The translations under genes were made by a program, and so were the position numbers. The notes beneath the pieces are model-generated. The model searched no databases and was not told where the DNA came from. It saw only the letters and a program-made list of their open reading frames with translations. From Opitutales bacterium (lineage in GTDB: Bacteria > Verrucomicrobiota > Verrucomicrobiia > Opitutales > UBA2995), in NCBI GenBank assembly GCA_022824405.1, contig JAJDZZ010000015.1, positions 37,501 through 101,500 of the forward strand: a DNA stretch of 64,000 nt, read 5' to 3'. Shown here piece by piece: positions 17,503 to 26,235 of this stretch (position 1 is its first letter; every line of letters begins with the position of its first letter).

Positions 17503-20500
17503 TCAAGAGGTTCGACCCAGTTTGATTTCTTCGATAAGGGCATAGAGGGCCGGGACGACAAAAATGGTCAGTAAGGCCAGCAGCATTCCCCCGAAGGTGG
17601 GGATGGCCATCGGGACCATGATGTCGGCGCCGCGTCCGGTTGAGGTCAGGACGGGAAGCAGGGCCAGGATGGTGGTGGCGCTGGTCATCAGGGCGGGCCG
17701 GACGCGTTTATTGCCCGCGTAAACCACCGCCTCCCGAATGGCCTGAACGGAGGCGGGCTTTCTTTCCGCAAAGGTCTGCCGCAAGTAAGTGCACACGATT
17801 ACCCCGTTATCTGTAGCGATCCCGAAAAGCGCCAGGAACCCGACCCAGACCGCCACGCTGAGGTTTATCGTTTCCATTTGAAACAGTTGCCGCAAATTGG
17901 TGCCGAAAAGGTCAAAATCGAAAAACCAGGGTTGCCCGTATAGCCAGACAAGGATGAATCCTCCCGACCAGGCGAAGGCTATGCCGGAGAACACCAGCAG
18001 GGAGGTGGAGACCCTGCGGAATTGAAAATAGAGAATGATGAAGATAGCGAACAAGGCCACCGGCAAAACGATCCGGAGCTTTTTTTCGGCTCTGACCTGG
18101 TGCTCATAACTTCCGGTGAACCGGAAACTTACCCCTGGGGGCAGCAGGAGTTCACCGGTTGCCAGTTGCTGCTTGAGATATGCATCCGCACCCTCGACCA
18201 CCTCAACTTCCGAATAACCCGGTCTTTTGTCGAAGATGACGTAACCGACCAGAAAAGTGTCTTCGCTCTTGATCACTTGGGGCCCGCGCTCGTACCTGAT
18301 TTCGGCCAATTGTTTGAGGGGTATTTGCACGCCGTCGGAACCAGCCACCAGGATGTTCCCGATTTCTTCGATGTTGTCTCTCAATTCGCGCAGGTAGCGG
18401 AGACGAACCGGGTAGCGTTCCCTGCCTTCGATGGCCTGGGTGATGGGAATTCCCCCTATGGCCACCTCGATTACGTCCTGTACCGCCCGAATGCTGATGC
18501 CGTAGCGCGCGATAGCCTGGCGGTTGATGTCGATCTCCAGATAGGGCTTGCCCACTACCCGATCGGCAAAAACCGTCGCCGCATTTATGGATGGTATTTT
18601 CTTCAGTTGGGCCTCGATCTGCAGGGCGGCTGATTCCAGGGTCGGAAGATCAGGGCCGAATACCTTGATGCCCATGGGCGCCCGCATGCCGCTTTGCAGC
18701 ATGACCAGGCGGGCTGCAATGGGTTGCAATTTAGGGGCCGAAGTCGTTCCCGTCACCTGGGCAACCTTGACGATTTCATCCCAGATATCGTCCGAACTCG
18801 CAATCGAGTCGCGCCAGTTTCTGAAGGGCCGGCCTCCGGAATCGGGGATGAGTGCGCCATCTGCATCCCTGGGGTAGGTCCGGGTCTTTCCATCGAAAGC
18901 AAACGTGAGGATGTTTCCCTTTTCATCCGTAATGTACTCCGGCTTGTAGTTGATGACGGTCTCAATCATCGATATCGGAGCGGGGTCGAGCGGGCTCTCC
19001 ACTCGCCCCAGCTTTCCCACCACGGTATCCACCTCGGGAATGGTCCGAATGGCCCTGTCCTGTTTCTGAATGACGTCAATGACCTCGCCAATGGAGGCGT
19101 GAGGCATGGTAGTGGGCATCCACAAAAAGGAACCCTCATCCAGGTTGGGCATGAACTCTTCTTTGAGATCTCTCCATATCAGGAATCCGGCGGCAATTAT
19201 CAGGCAACCGGCGCCGAGAAAAACCACTTTGAATTGGAGAACCCATTCCAGCAACCGGGGGTAGAGGCGAATGAAGAGGTGGAAGATGCCCAGCAGACCG
19301 CCGATGGCCAGGAGGACAAATACCAGGTTGGCATTGGAACGTTCCGGCCCCAGTGGAGCCCAGTCTCGGGCAAGCAAAACGGCCACCATCAGGGCTACCA
19401 TGATGTGCAATAAAGCGGAGCCCCACCGGGTAAAGTCGGGGGGCAGGCGGTCCCTGAATATTTGGAAACAGGCAGCGGCTGAAATCACCGCAAACAACCA
19501 CCAGGGAAACCAGCTTACCGTGATTGCCCCGACCAGGCTGAGCACACTCAATGCCGCCCAAAAGCCTTTTCGAATGCTTTCGCCTTTGAATTGGCCCGAA
19601 ATCAACCCGTGGGCCAAGGGAGGGATGACGGTCAGCGCCACCACAATGGATCCGATCAAGGCAAAGGTTTTGGTGTAGGCCAACGGCTTGAACAACTTCC
19701 CTTCCGCCGCTTCCATGGTAAACACCGGCAGGAAACTGATTACGGTGGTCAACACCGCCGTGACCACGGCGCCGCCCACTTCCGAACAGGCGTTGTAGAC
19801 GATCTCCAGGGGGGAAACCCGTCGGCCGGCCGAGGCCTTGGCCGAATCCGAATGTTTGATGATGTTTTCGGTCAGGACGACCCCCATGTCGACAATAGTT
19901 CCGATGGCGATGGCGATTCCGGAAAGCGCCACCAGGTTGGCGTCTATCCCGAAGATACTCATACAAATAAAAGAAAACAGGACCGCCAGGGGTAAAACCC
20001 CGGATATCAAAGCGGCGCTACGCAGGTGAAACAACATGAGCAATACGACCATGATGGTGACGAGGATCTGTTGCCGGACGGCGTTTTCCAAGGTGCCCAA
20101 GGTTTCATGGATCAGACCCGTCCGGTCGTAAAAGGGCACGATGGTCAGCTGGCTCACCCTGCCGTCCTCCAATGTCTTCTTGGGAAGGCCCGGAGAAATC
20201 TGGCGGATCGTTTCTTTGACGGCCTGGATAGTGGAAAGAGGGTTTTCCCCGTAGCGGGTGACCACCACCCCGCCCACGGCTTCGCTGCCCTCCTTATCCA
20301 GCACCCCGCGCCGAACAGCCGGTCCAAATTCGATTTGTGCCACCTGATCCAGGGTGATGGGGACATGCTCGCGCTGGGCGATAACCGTTTGGCCGAGGTC
20401 ATCCAGGCTCCTGATGTAGCCGAGACCGCGGATGACGTATTCGACCCGGTTTATTTCGATGGTGCGGGCTCCGACATCGATATTGCTGTTGCGCACCGCA

Positions 20501-21201
20501 TTTAAAACCTGGTGAAGATTGATGCCGTAAGTGCGGAGAGCGTCCGGGTCGACATCGACCTGGTACTCCTTCACGTAACCTCCTATCGATGCCACCTCCG
20601 AGACCCCGTTTACGCTTTGCAGGGCAAACCGGACATACCAGTCCTGTACACTGCGCAATTCGTGCAGGTCCCAGCCACCGGCCGGATTTCCCTGCTCGTC
20701 GCGGCCTTCCAGGGTATACCAGAACACCTGCCCTACGGCAGTGGCATCGGGACCCAGTTTGGGAGCAACCCCGGTTGGAAGCGTTCCATCGGGAAGGCTG
20801 TTCAACTTTTCCAATATTCGGCTGCGCGTCCAGTAGAACTCGGCTTCCTCCTGGAAAATGATGTAAATGGAGGAGAACCCGAACATGCTGAAGCTCCGGA
20901 TGGCCTTGACCTTGGGTAAACCGAGAAGCGCCGTGGTAAGGGGATAGGTGATTTGGTCCTCAACGTCCTGGGGAGAACGGCCGATCCACTCGGTAAATAC
21001 GATTTGTTGGTTCTCCCCTATGTCGGGTATGGCATCCACTGGTATGGGATTTCGGTCCAGCCAGGAAATGTTCCAGTCGAAAGGAGCGACCCGCAGGCCC
21101 CAAAAAATCAGACCGGCGGCAAAAATGAAGACGACAAGTCTGTTTTTCAGACAAAACCGAATCAGCTTGTCGACGGGATGCGGTGAAGGTTCAGTGTCCA
21201 T
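17503..21201 (-). CDS. cusA: CusA/CzcA-type heavy-metal efflux RND pump
   Basis: A 1232-residue inner-membrane RND transporter. After a short cytoplasmic N-terminus come the first membrane helix, porter domains (WIGRSPQDVEDQITYPLTTA, GLPKVKAIRSFSMFGFSSIY), the NLVALSGIAIAIGTIVDMGV helix of the proton-relay region, and the late ATDNGVIVCTYL. These match the HME-RND clade for Cu/Ag or Zn/Co. It is about 180 residues longer than E. coli CusA. The excess lies at about 535-660, where two or more additional hydrophobic helices are inserted. The start overlaps the end of cusB by 11 bases. No outer-membrane channel gene is next to it. Confidence 0.9.
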   Translation of the reverse strand: MDTEPSPHPVDKLIRFCLKNRLVVFIFAAGLIFWGLRVAPFDWNISWLDRNPIPVDAIPDIGENQQIVFTEWIGRSPQDVEDQITYPLTTALLGLPKVKAIRSFSMFGFSSIYIIFQEEAEFYWTRSRILEKLNSLPDGTLPTGVAPKLGPDATAVGQVFWYTLEGRDEQGNPAGGWDLHELRSVQDWYVRFALQSVNGVSEVASIGGYVKEYQVDVDPDALRTYGINLHQVLNAVRNSNIDVGARTIEINRVEYVIRGLGYIRSLDDLGQTVIAQREHVPITLDQVAQIEFGPAVRRGVLDKEGSEAVGGVVVTRYGENPLSTIQAVKETIRQISPGLPKKTLEDGRVSQLTIVPFYDRTGLIHETLGTLENAVRQQILVTIMVVLLMLFHLRSAALISGVLPLAVLFSFICMSIFGIDANLVALSGIAIAIGTIVDMGVVLTENIIKHSDSAKASAGRRVSPLEIVYNACSEVGGAVVTAVLTTVISFLPVFTMEAAEGKLFKPLAYTKTFALIGSIVVALTVIPPLAHGLISGQFKGESIRKGFWAALSVLSLVGAITVSWFPWWLFAVISAAACFQIFRDRLPPDFTRWGSALLHIMVALMVAVLLARDWAPLGPERSNANLVFVLLAIGGLLGIFHLFIRLYPRLLEWVLQFKVVFLGAGCLIIAAGFLIWRDLKEEFMPNLDEGSFLWMPTTMPHASIGEVIDVIQKQDRAIRTIPEVDTVVGKLGRVESPLDPAPISMIETVINYKPEYITDEKGNILTFAFDGKTRTYPRDADGALIPDSGGRPFRNWRDSIASSDDIWDEIVKVAQVTGTTSAPKLQPIAARLVMLQSGMRAPMGIKVFGPDLPTLESAALQIEAQLKKIPSINAATVFADRVVGKPYLEIDINRQAIARYGISIRAVQDVIEVAIGGIPITQAIEGRERYPVRLRYLRELRDNIEEIGNILVAGSDGVQIPLKQLAEIRYERGPQVIKSEDTFLVGYVIFDKRPGYSEVEVVEGADAYLKQQLATGELLLPPGVSFRFTGSYEHQVRAEKKLRIVLPVALFAIFIILYFQFRRVSTSLLVFSGIAFAWSGGFILVWLYGQPWFFDFDLFGTNLRQLFQMETINLSVAVWVGFLALFGIATDNGVIVCTYLRQTFAERKPASVQAIREAVVYAGNKRVRPALMTSATTILALLPVLTSTGRGADIMVPMAIPTFGGMLLALLTIFVVPALYALIEEIKLGRTS

Positions 21202-23020
21202 GATCTTGGTGCGAGGTCAGGTTTTCCTTCACCGTCCCGCAGGTCAGCATGGCGGCGCCGAAGTAGGGATTGTTCAGGGATTCGGCAGCTTGCAGCCAAT
21301 CGGCTCCTCCATCTTCGTATACCATGGGGCAATGCATGAGCCAGAGATCCCCTTCGTAGCGGAGCGGATCGGATTTTACCGTCTCGATCATGGCGGAGGA
21401 GAGTTGGTCGAAAAACGGCCGGCGTATGCCTTCGAGGGCGCCCGCCGCCCGCATGCTTTGGAGCAGAACGGACAGGGGACCGGTTTGCCCCGCCAACTCC
21501 AATATGGTTTCAATCTGGTCTTGGGCCGCCGGCAAATCATCTGCCGAGAGAGCGGCTTGAAGTTTCAGGTAAGGGCCCAGGATTTGCGGCCCGAGTTCCC
21601 CGGGGATAGCCGGGATGGGGTGGACCGAAACCCGGTCCTCGGCGTTCATCATGCTCGGTTTGGCCTGGATCTGCATTGCGCTGTCGATTTTGAAGGCGCC
21701 TTGGCTGACCACCCGTTCTCCTGCTTCAAGGCCGCTCAGAACGACAAATTGATCCCCGGCCCGAACCCCGACCTCGATTTCGCGTCCTTCGTAATGGATC
21801 GCGTCGTTCAGCTCTTGTTCGACGTAAACTACGGCGCGTTTGCCGGTTCGTAGCACGGCCGAACTGGGGACCAGCAGGGAATGGGTCGCAGAGGCGGTAT
21901 TTCCCAGTCCCATCTCTCGGGCCGGCACCAGATCCATGCCGCACACGTCGCATTGGCCAGGTCCATCCTTGACCACTTCCGGGTGCATGGGACTGATCCA
22001 TTTGCCGGTGAAATCCGCTAGGATGACCTCTCCCTCCGCGTTGAGAGAAGCGGATAATACCCCCCGAACAAACTGCCCCGGTTTTAGAATCCGGTCGGGA
22101 TTGGGGATGGAAACGCGCACTTTGGCAGTGCGGGATGTGGGGTCGATTTCAGGATAGATCAGGGACACTTTTCCGGTAATATTCCGGCCCGGGCTGCCCT
22201 CGGGACTGATGGAAATTTCCTGGCCGTAGTGGACCCACGGAAGGTCGGATTCGTACACGTCCAGAGTGATCCAGACGTGGGTCAAATCGGCGATGGTGAA
22301 AAAGTTGGTTCCCATCTCCACGTGATCTCCCTCCTGAATGGACTTGCCCACCACGGTGCCGCCGATGGGGGCGTCAATTTCCAAATACTCCTGCACGGTC
22401 AGGCTGGTTTCGATGGAGCGAATATCCGCCTCCGAAAAACCCCATTGCCTCAACTGTTCCCGGGGACCTTCCGTTGCATCCGACCCCGTGCTGAACTTCA
22501 GGGAACTCACCAAGTCGGACTGGGCCGCCAACAGGTCCTGACTGTAAACCGAGGCCAGGTGATCCCCTTGTTTTACCTGGATACCGGTGGCGTTGACGTA
22601 GAGTTTTTCAATGCGTGCCGGAAACCGCGCGCTGATGGTTTTCAGTCGGGTTTCATCGTAGGACACCTTGCCGAACAATCTCAGTTCCCTCTGCGCCTCG
22701 CCCTTTCGGACCGGTGTCGTTTGGATGGAGGCCAGGGCTTTTTGCGCAGGGGAAATGTGAAGCGTTGCTCCGACTTCCTCCAAATGACTCTTTCCCAGGG
22801 GAATCAGATCCATGCTGCAGAGCGGACATTTACCCGGGTCCGGCAGTTGGATCTGTGGGTGCATGGAGCAGGTCCAGACTTCGGACGATTCCTGGGCAAC
22901 CGAAGGGGACAATTCGGTTTCCGGGCCAGGACGAAATAAAAGATAGCCGATGAGAAACCCGACCATGGCCCCGGAAATTATCGGTATTATTTTAAGTATT
23001 TTTTTGGTTTGTGAGTACAT
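21191..23020 (-). CDS. cusB: CusB-type periplasmic adaptor with two metal-binding modules
   Basis: A 609-residue membrane-fusion protein. An N-terminal anchor is followed by a heavy-metal-binding module (C51-S-M-H54 then C65-P-L-C68), the barrel-sandwich and beta-barrel adaptor core, and a second module in the middle (MHP then C-D-V-C-G-M-D-L-V-P). The C-terminus is a DUF3347-like helical domain ending MHCPMVYEDGGADW, itself a metal-binding style signature with a late Cys. It delivers metal to CusA in the periplasm. Duplicated Cys/Met/His modules suggest Cu(I)/Ag(I) rather than Zn, though this is inferred. It forms an operon with cusA and probably with the Cys-rich gene upstream. Confidence 0.9.
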   Translation of the reverse strand: MYSQTKKILKIIPIISGAMVGFLIGYLLFRPGPETELSPSVAQESSEVWTCSMHPQIQLPDPGKCPLCSMDLIPLGKSHLEEVGATLHISPAQKALASIQTTPVRKGEAQRELRLFGKVSYDETRLKTISARFPARIEKLYVNATGIQVKQGDHLASVYSQDLLAAQSDLVSSLKFSTGSDATEGPREQLRQWGFSEADIRSIETSLTVQEYLEIDAPIGGTVVGKSIQEGDHVEMGTNFFTIADLTHVWITLDVYESDLPWVHYGQEISISPEGSPGRNITGKVSLIYPEIDPTSRTAKVRVSIPNPDRILKPGQFVRGVLSASLNAEGEVILADFTGKWISPMHPEVVKDGPGQCDVCGMDLVPAREMGLGNTASATHSLLVPSSAVLRTGKRAVVYVEQELNDAIHYEGREIEVGVRAGDQFVVLSGLEAGERVVSQGAFKIDSAMQIQAKPSMMNAEDRVSVHPIPAIPGELGPQILGPYLKLQAALSADDLPAAQDQIETILELAGQTGPLSVLLQSMRAAGALEGIRRPFFDQLSSAMIETVKSDPLRYEGDLWLMHCPMVYEDGGADWLQAAESLNNPYFGAAMLTCGTVKENLTSHQDHGH

Positions 23021-23118
23021 CGAATACGAAAGGTTGCGTTACAATGGAGAAACGGGATGAGCCGAACTTTCCGGCTCCCTTCGGAATAAAGAGACCCGAG
23101 GGTCTCATCGATGATCGC

Positions 23119-23508
23119 TCACAATCTCCGAACGCAATCCGTCTGAACGCTAACCCACTTTTCGATGAAGGGTTCAGGGGACCCCCTCTTCTCCAAGGCT
23201 TTGGGAGCGCGGTGGAATTGCTTCGGATGGGTAGTTGTATTAAAGGTGCCGCCCACCGGAACTACCGAAATCTCCGGCAAGGAAGCGGTGGAGTTGGGTT
23301 TAAGGACCGAATCTTTAAGGGCTTTGTGCTCGCAACGGGCCGCATCATGCCCCGGTTCAGGTGAGGTTTTGGAATCCGGGTCACCGAGGCAGCAGGACAT
23401 GGGGGCCCCGTCGACCGGGTTTGCTTCGGCCAAATCAGCCAAGGTCAAACAGCAGCAAAGTGGATTCAGAACCGCTAGGGTGACGAGCGCTGCCAGTAGT
23501 GTTTTCAT
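23119..23508 (-). CDS. Small Cys-rich exported protein heading the cus operon
   Basis: About 129 residues. The signal peptide MKTLLAALVTLAVLNPLCCC ends in three cysteines. The mature part has a CC pair in MSCCLGDPD and a lone C in ARCEHK. No known domain is recognised. Cys placement and the position 98 bases upstream of cusB suggest a periplasmic metal sensor, carrier or lipoprotein. The ATG at 23508 has GGGAAGG just before it. The C-terminal 50 residues look unstructured. Confidence 0.55.
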   Translation of the reverse strand: MKTLLAALVTLAVLNPLCCCLTLADLAEANPVDGAPMSCCLGDPDSKTSPEPGHDAARCEHKALKDSVLKPNSTASLPEISVVPVGGTFNTTTHPKQFHRAPKALEKRGSPEPFIEKWVSVQTDCVRRL

Positions 23509-23746
23509 CCTTCCCGCCAACTATGGGCTAAGAACAAGAGGAATCAACCCCTCAAATTATTTCCAAGGGATTGGCCAAGGAGCGGCAGCGCATTTTAAGC
23601 GTCCGGTAAAAATAACGGAACAGATGACACGCTGAGATCCATTTCGCGCCAATCCGGCCGACTCTTATTGTCGCCAAGTTCAATTAACGCAAATAAGACC
23701 GGATCTTATTGTTGCGAAATGCACTAATAAATAGACTGAAGGGTGT

Positions 23747-23764
23747 GATATCGAAATGAATATC
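23747..23764. promoter_or_regulatory. HipB operator copy 1
   Basis: GATAT-N8-ATATC, an inverted repeat with perfect 5-bp arms. Layout matches E. coli HipB sites (TATCC-N8-GGATA) in arm length and spacer but not in sequence. Confidence 0.75.
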
Positions 23765-23774
23765 ATACAAGCTT

Positions 23775-23792
23775 GACATAAGAATGAATATC
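23775..23792. promoter_or_regulatory. HipB operator copy 2 (imperfect)
   Basis: GACAT-N8-ATATC; one arm base differs. It begins exactly 28 bp after copy 1, overlapping a TTGACA -35-like hexamer at 23773-23778. Confidence 0.7.
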
Positions 23793-23802
23793 ATAACACT
23801 GC

Positions 23803-23820
23803 GATATACAAATTAATATC
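23803..23820. promoter_or_regulatory. HipB operator copy 3
   Basis: GATAT-N8-ATATC with perfect arms, again 28 bp after copy 2 and ending nine bases before the hipB start codon, so binding would block initiation. Confidence 0.75.
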
Positions 23821-23828
23821 AGCATGTT

Positions 23829-24113
23829 ATGAAAATACCTATCCGAAGTAGCCAGGATCTGGGGGGGCTTATCGCCTCAGCGCGGAGGAAGCGCGGTCTG
23901 TCACAGAGGGATGTAGCCAAAGAATTGGGGGTGACGCAGGCATGGATCTCGCGTGTGGAACGGGGGAATCAGAAATGCTGGATCGGAAAGGTATTTCGAT
24001 TAGCGGCTTTTCTGGCTGTGGACTTGGTGGGGGAGGTATCGCCGGGCAAAAAGAGTGAGGCGCACACTAAAGGCAATTATCCGGATTTGGATACGCTATT
24101 AGGAGAGTCTTAG
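23829..24113 (+). CDS. hipB: HipB-like antitoxin, helix-turn-helix
   Basis: A 94-residue Cro/C1-type HTH protein. Residues 12-65 hold the domain (LIASARRKRGLSQRDVAKEL, then GVTQAWISRVERGNQK), as in HipB. The C-terminal tail is short and would contact HipA. It should dimerise on the three GATAT-N8-ATATC operators immediately upstream and repress its own operon, with HipA as co-repressor. The ATG at 23829 is the in-frame start; an out-of-frame ATG precedes it at 23824. Three bases separate it from hipA. Confidence 0.88.
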   Translation: MKIPIRSSQDLGGLIASARRKRGLSQRDVAKELGVTQAWISRVERGNQKCWIGKVFRLAAFLAVDLVGEVSPGKKSEAHTKGNYPDLDTLLGES

Positions 24114-24116
24114 AGG

Positions 24117-25385
24117 ATGCCTGAAAACGATTCCGTGCTTTTAGTGTATCAAGGTGACCAGCGAATGGGGACCCTTCATCGAATTAAAGGAGGAAAGTTG
24201 GTATTTCGTTATGATGACGAATATCGCAAACGGGAAGCTGCCGTTCCGCTCTCCCTTTCAATGCCATTGATTGAGAAAGAGTATGAGCATGATAAAGTAT
24301 CCCCGTTTCTGTGGGGCTTGCTGCCAGATAATGAACTGATACTTCAACGTTGGGCGCTACGCTTTAGCGTCAGCGCCTCCGATTGCATCGGAATATTGGG
24401 CGGGATCGGAAACGACTGTGCCGGGGCAATTCGATTCTTGAGGCCGGATGAAGCGGATGGCGTAGCTGAAGGAGGAAAGTCACTACTAAAGCCAGAACAA
24501 ATTGAGGAGCGCTTGGCCGAACTAAGACGCGACCCGGCGCTGGGACGAATTTCTGGGGATAGGGGACAGTTCTCCCTGGCCGGCGCACAGGCGAAAACCG
24601 CATTCCAACGTAGAGGCAATCAATGGTATCTTCCCTGGGGCAGTGAGCCAACCACCCATATTCTGAAACCCCCACGTCCGGACTTGAATGGACACGTTGA
24701 GAACGAACATTTTTGTCAGAGCCTGGCCAAGGCACTGGGATTGAGGGCCGCAAACAGTGAAGTAATTCGGTTTGGAAATGAAACGGCCATCTGCGTGGAA
24801 CGCTATGACAGGATGGTGTCGGGTAGAAAAATAATCCGCGTTCATCAGGAGGATGCTTGTCAGGCCCTATCCATTCATCCTATTGGAAAATATGAGAGTG
24901 AAGGCGGTCCGGGTGTCTCTGACATCATGAATCTGCTAAACAGATCGAGCCATTCGATCAAAGATCGCCGGCGATTCATGGAAGCGGTCGTATTTAATTT
25001 TTTGATACTTGGCTCCGACGCACATGCCAAGAATTACAGCCTGTTGCTTGGGGTGGGGGGACAGGTACGCCTCGCTCCTCTCTACGACTTGGCAAGTCTC
25101 CTCCCTTATGTGAAGCAACGGAAGGACCGGCGCTTGGCCATGAAGATCGGCCCCTACTACCGGGATACCCAAATTCGTCCCAGGCATTTTGAAAGAATGG
25201 CCCGGCAATGTGAGTTCCCGTTTGTTGAACTTCGAAAAATGATCGCCGAAATGGCAGCTAAAATCCCGGAACAAGTGAGAAGTGTTCTCAAGGAAATAAA
25301 ATCAAGAGGATTGGATCATCCCATTCTGGAAGAGCTTAAAACAAAACTGATCGCTCGCTCGAAAATCGTATCCAAAGAATTCTGA
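24117..25385 (+). CDS. hipA: HipA serine/threonine kinase toxin
   Basis: A 422-residue intact HipA. The N-terminal subdomain (about 1-110) is followed by the kinase core. S153 in QFS-LAGAQAKTAF aligns with the autophosphorylated Ser150 loop of E. coli HipA; K184 (HILKPP) fits the ATP lysine; D301 (LGSDAHAKNYSLL) is the catalytic Asp; and D324 (APLYDLAS) the metal-binding Asp. The E. coli enzyme phosphorylates glutamyl-tRNA synthetase and causes growth arrest; the target here is presumed, not shown. All key residues are present, so the module is probably active. The partner HipB is directly upstream. Confidence 0.93.
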   Translation: MPENDSVLLVYQGDQRMGTLHRIKGGKLVFRYDDEYRKREAAVPLSLSMPLIEKEYEHDKVSPFLWGLLPDNELILQRWALRFSVSASDCIGILGGIGNDCAGAIRFLRPDEADGVAEGGKSLLKPEQIEERLAELRRDPALGRISGDRGQFSLAGAQAKTAFQRRGNQWYLPWGSEPTTHILKPPRPDLNGHVENEHFCQSLAKALGLRAANSEVIRFGNETAICVERYDRMVSGRKIIRVHQEDACQALSIHPIGKYESEGGPGVSDIMNLLNRSSHSIKDRRRFMEAVVFNFLILGSDAHAKNYSLLLGVGGQVRLAPLYDLASLLPYVKQRKDRRLAMKIGPYYRDTQIRPRHFERMARQCEFPFVELRKMIAEMAAKIPEQVRSVLKEIKSRGLDHPILEELKTKLIARSKIVSKEF

Positions 25386-25412
25386 CTGAAGTTAATACAG
25401 AAAGGAATTTGC

Positions 25413-25430
25413 TTTTTAGCGGTGCAGCCG
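25413..25430 (+). repeat. Short dispersed repeat TTTTTAGCGGNGCAGCCG, copy 1
   Basis: Matches 39444-39461 at 17 of 18 positions, both followed by a G-rich stretch. The copies lie near the left and right parts of the 25-40 kb accessory region. Confidence 0.4.
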
Positions 25431-25485
25431 CCGAGGTGGTGGGGGTTTGTGAGAAATGGGGGCCAGGCAATAGAGTGGCGTGACA

Positions 25486-26175
25486 TCACTCGGAAGGGTC
25501 TTCCTCCAGCAAGCCGGCGAATCGCTTTTCCACGCGACCGGTCGCCAGCATGATACCGATGACGACGAGCCACAAAACGAATGCGGGTCCGGTGATGTAG
25601 TGCACCCCGATCGTGGCGTTGGCCCAGATGAGTTGCATGGCTCCGCCAATGATCGCCGATACCGGCGCCATAGGGCGCATAAAGCCACCCACGCGCCACT
25701 GCCGGTGTGCAGCTGCCATCAGCCCCAAACCAGCCAGACTGAACCCGATCTTGCCGGTTATCCAGAAAAGGTTCAGGACTACGTTCGTAGCCGGCGCCAC
25801 CGAGGCGAGGTCGTCCACCGTGGACGATACGGGCACGACAATGGCCAGGGCGACCCCAAATGCTCCGGACAGGGCGGTGGCCACCCCGGAGATCCCCAGC
25901 AACACCGGCACCGGTCGGGACCCCAGGCGCTGTCGCATGATCCAGGTGCGCAATAGGAAAAATGCTCCCGCGAGCAGGGTGAGCCCGGAAATGAATCGCG
26001 CCGCGCCGCCAATCCCGAATTGCTCCCGGTTGGCCCCGATGGCGGCCAGCGACTGGGTCACTGCAGTGAGATCAGTGGCAGAAATCCGGCCGATGACTGC
26101 AGCGACGGTGGCAATTGCGGTAACGAGAAGCAGCCAACCCGCAGTTCGGGCCGCTGGGTCGCGCGGAGGAATCAT
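25486..26175 (-). CDS. Multi-pass membrane protein, DUF4386-like
   Basis: About 229 residues with six hydrophobic segments (starting TAGWLLLVTAIATVAAVIG, later GAARFISGLTLLAGAFFLL, ISGVATALSGAFGVALAIV and a final FVLWLVVIGIMLATG). The spacing resembles DUF4386 membrane proteins, whose function is unknown. GAGGAGAG lies five bases before the ATG at 26175, so the longer frame to 26214 is rejected. It lies 60 bases downstream of the sulfatase gene on the same strand and may belong to its transcript. Confidence 0.6.
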   Translation of the reverse strand: MIPPRDPAARTAGWLLLVTAIATVAAVIGRISATDLTAVTQSLAAIGANREQFGIGGAARFISGLTLLAGAFFLLRTWIMRQRLGSRPVPVLLGISGVATALSGAFGVALAIVVPVSSTVDDLASVAPATNVVLNLFWITGKIGFSLAGLGLMAAAHRQWRVGGFMRPMAPVSAIIGGAMQLIWANATIGVHYITGPAFVLWLVVIGIMLATGRVEKRFAGLLEEDPSE

Positions 26176-26235
26176 GAAACTCTCCTCTTCAGGCATCAGA
26201 TGTGAACAACGCAATATCCGGTCCCGCAGCCAATG

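Larger units (their letters stand above)
23509..23828. other. Divergent promoter region between cus operon and hipBA
   Basis: A 320-bp gene-free stretch. The right end carries three hip operators. Near 23660-23725 the sequence TCTTATTGT[C/T]GC occurs twice. No cusR/cusS regulator genes lie here. Confidence 0.5.
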
